DNA of 64,000 bases from Protea cynaroides (taxonomy: Eukaryota > Streptophyta > Magnoliopsida > Proteales > Proteaceae): the NCBI GenBank assembly GCA_028583415.1, contig CM053266.1, forward strand, positions 36,761,758 through 36,825,757, read 5' to 3'. Under the pieces are notes generated by a model that saw only the letters and a list, made by a program, of their open reading frames with translations, searched no databases and was not told the DNA's origin. Of the stretch, positions 62,060-64,000 are shown one piece after another (the first letter of the stretch is position 1; each line of letters begins with the position of its first letter). Both the position numbers and the translations under genes were made by a program.

Positions 62060-62679
62060 TAAACATTCGAGATTTTATTTTACATGGTGTTCTGGTTTAT
62101 GGGATTGCTCCCTGCTATGGCAATACTGAAGATGGGGTGGGGGCAGTTAGTTACTAGGTTCTCTGTAATTACTTAATTCTTTTTTAATATAAAAATTCGG
62201 ATTTTTAGTGGGAAAAAAAAATGTTGCCACGCGAATCCAAACCAAACTTCCCATTTGGGACCTGCCCTACAGCTACAGGTGACAATAAACAAACACAAAT
62301 CAGAAATTTGAGCAACAAACATTATGAAGTAAGTGAACATAGTAGAAAATAAGAAAATAATAATTCACCACTTTAAATAGTAAAATAATGTGGGTCCCGT
62401 CTGTCTTTATAGATGCATCTCCATTACAGTCCCGAAATACTTGAATTCTGTTTTGTTGGATGTAGCCTTGGTCTTCAGTTAAGTGTGATCTGCCCCAATG
62501 GTCAGCGATTAGTCTTTTTAGTGGACGGTGATATTTATGCAAATCATTCCGTTCCGATCTCTTCTATCCTCCCAATCTCTTCCCCAAAAAGGGTAATTTA
62601 GAGTGAGGTCCACAATTATTGTGGAAACTATGTTTTGAAGTACCTCATATCTGGATTCAAATCGTTTTCTCCCTGTACT
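62060..62679. other. Intergenic, no gene recognised
   Basis: AT-rich with short featureless frames on both strands. Confidence 0.5.
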
Positions 62680-62689
62680 TCAAGGAGGA

Positions 62690-62863
62690 GGGGTGACGAC
62701 CCTAGTGAATGGTCGCCACATGGGGGTCGGATTCATCCAACCCCTCCGTTTGAGCCGATACTCCCTTGTCGGCTCAACTTATCTGTTCGAACGGAGGGGT
62801 CGGATTCATCTGACCCCCACGTGGCGACCATCCACTAAGGTCGCCGCCCCTCCTCCCGAATCT
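62690..62863. mobile_element. GC-rich foldback (MULE-like MITE) with about 70-bp arms
   Basis: The left arm (GGTCGCCACATGGGGGTCGG...AACCCCTCCG) and right arm (CGGAGGGGTCGGATTC...GACCCCCACGTGGCGACC) pair over about 70 bp. A nested hairpin TGAGCCGA/TCGGCTCA lies in the centre. The direct repeat TCAAGGAGGA flanks it at 62680-62689 and 62863-62872, consistent with a 9-10 bp TSD. It is much more GC-rich than its surroundings. Confidence 0.7.
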
Positions 62864-62872
62864 CAAGGAGGA

Positions 62873-63275
62873 AACGATGTGGATCCCCCATATCTAGGGT
62901 TTCAAAACAAGAATAAACTTAATATATATACTCTAAATCATTTGGAGTTATAATAATTCATATTTCTAAACTTTGCCCGTAAAAATAAAGCAATTTATAT
63001 TTAAGTTATAATTAATGAAAACTCAAATATGCAGGGGATTCTGGAAGAGATTCTTGAGGGTTCTTGTTTCTCACGAACGAACTTACAGTATGTTTTCTCA
63101 AAAACAAAACTATAACAAAACTTAAATTGAAAAGACTAACTCCTCATGATCAACAGCAGTACATGAGCTTTCATCAACTTCCAAATCAACAGTACATGTC
63201 TATGTCTACGCTCTACTATAGTACTATTTTGTTCTTCCGGAATTCTAGGACAAGAAATGTTTAATTATGAGAATT
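62873..63275. other. Short AT-rich spacer
   Basis: No feature is recognised before the Copia fragment. Confidence 0.4.
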
Positions 63276-64000
63276 CCATGAGAGTCTAAATGATTTTCTT
63301 GCTGAATACAAACAAGTACATGTGTGATCAATTAAATGTAATTGGAAAAGCAGTTCCAGGACCAGAGAAAGGTTTTTTTACCTTCTTAATTACCAATCTT
63401 GGCCTGGAGTTTGAAGATTTTGCCACCGCGATGCTCAAGCAGCTTCCAGTCCCCTCATACAGTGATCTTATACCTCTGATTCACAGTCATGATCTTAGAT
63501 TGAAAAATAATTCAATAAATCACTCGACTGAAAATATTCCTCCACAGTCCCAAATGGCATTTTACAGCTCCAGGAAGTATACTCAGTGACAGCAAAGGGG
63601 TTGTAGAAGTGGAGGTTTCAATTCAAAAGGGAGGGGATTTGTACAAGCTAATTCGTTCCATGGAAATGCAAATAAAGAAAATCATTCTTAGCAACCAACA
63701 AATCAGAATCCTACCAATGATATGAGCTATCAAGTCAAATGCCAAATTTGCAATAAATTTGGTCATACAGCTCTCAGATGTTGGTGCCGGTTCGACAATA
63801 GTTATCAAGAGAAAGAATGACTCTCCTCAAGGTCTTACTGCCAATGTCGTGGATACTCCTCATGATACAGCCTGGTTCCCAGACATAGGAGCGGAGCATC
63901 TGCTCATATTGCCGAATCAGCGGGTAAGCTTTAGTTCTTATGGCCCTATACTGGTAGTGATTTAGTTATGGTAGGGAATGGGGTTTTATTACCAATTTCT
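63276..64000 (+). pseudogene. Copia gag-protease fragment, same family as the 5437-15137 element, cut by window edge
   Basis: On the plus strand the translation follows the other copy: SLNDFLAEYKQ, CDQLNVIGKAVPGPEK, FEDFATAMLKQLPVPSYSDLIPLIHSHDLRLKN, a basic GGFNSKGRGFVQ stretch, a zinc knuckle CQICNKFGHTALRC (C-x2-C-x4-H-x4-C) near 63740 and WFPD...SGASAHIAE of the protease near 63875-63905. At least three frameshifts or stops are present (after EYKQ, after KYTQ at 63588, and near 63820), so it is dead. The rest would lie right of the window. Confidence 0.85.

Noticed and set aside
1..64000. tRNA or rRNA genes
   Set aside because: No cloverleaf or rRNA segment was recognised by eye; the tRNA-like boxes at 36143-36200 belong to a SINE. 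A covariance-model scan would settle this.

Overview
This is a plant nuclear window, almost certainly from an angiosperm. It is AT-rich, its genes are split by GT-AG introns, intergenic spaces are long, and many nested transposable elements are present. I cannot fix the species. The plant-type retrotransposons, the MITEs and the USP-kinase-U-box architecture all indicate a flowering plant. No prokaryotic, organellar or viral segment is seen.

Four host genes can be assembled. (1) Minus strand, from beyond the left edge to 2134: a 5' portion of a TRM/LONGIFOLIA-like (DUF4378/DUF3741-associated) gene in three exons. (2) Plus strand, 24114-26935: a complete four-exon clade C PP2C phosphatase of the POLTERGEIST/PLL1 type (725 aa). 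(3) Plus strand, 31140-32374: a complete four-exon ENTH-domain (epsin-like) protein (298 aa). (4) Minus strand, 34657-60222: a seven-exon USP/coiled-coil/kinase/U-box E3 ligase gene (PUB33-like, 837 aa). Its exons are scattered over 25.6 kb because introns 2 (7.2 kb) and 3 (14.1 kb) are packed with transposons. All splice phases of genes 2-4 close without a frameshift.

Transposon layout. 5437-15137 is a degenerate minus-strand Copia element with LTRs, PBS, gag, protease, integrase, RT and RNase H. It has been hit at least three times: by a MITE in its 5' LTR, by a solo LTR in gag (itself carrying a 1.2-kb MULE with a 9-bp TSD), and by a 1.25-kb insert in pol. A second fragment of the same Copia family enters at the right edge. 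The PUB introns hold a second solo LTR (TSD CTCTC) inside a decayed plant transposon protein gene, a Gypsy PBS and gag remnant, an L1 LINE fragment and a short TRIM-like LTR pair. They also hold a possible gene-capturing MULE, five hAT-type MITEs with 8-bp TSDs, and a ~0.84-kb repeat present in inverted orientation on either side of exon 3.

The host genes show no functional clustering. They are unrelated housekeeping or signalling genes: microtubule recruiting, stem-cell phosphatase signalling, clathrin traffic and ubiquitin signalling. No new multi-gene system was found. The points of most interest are the hidden TE-expanded PUB gene and the well-dated nesting of elements, both readable from target-site duplications.
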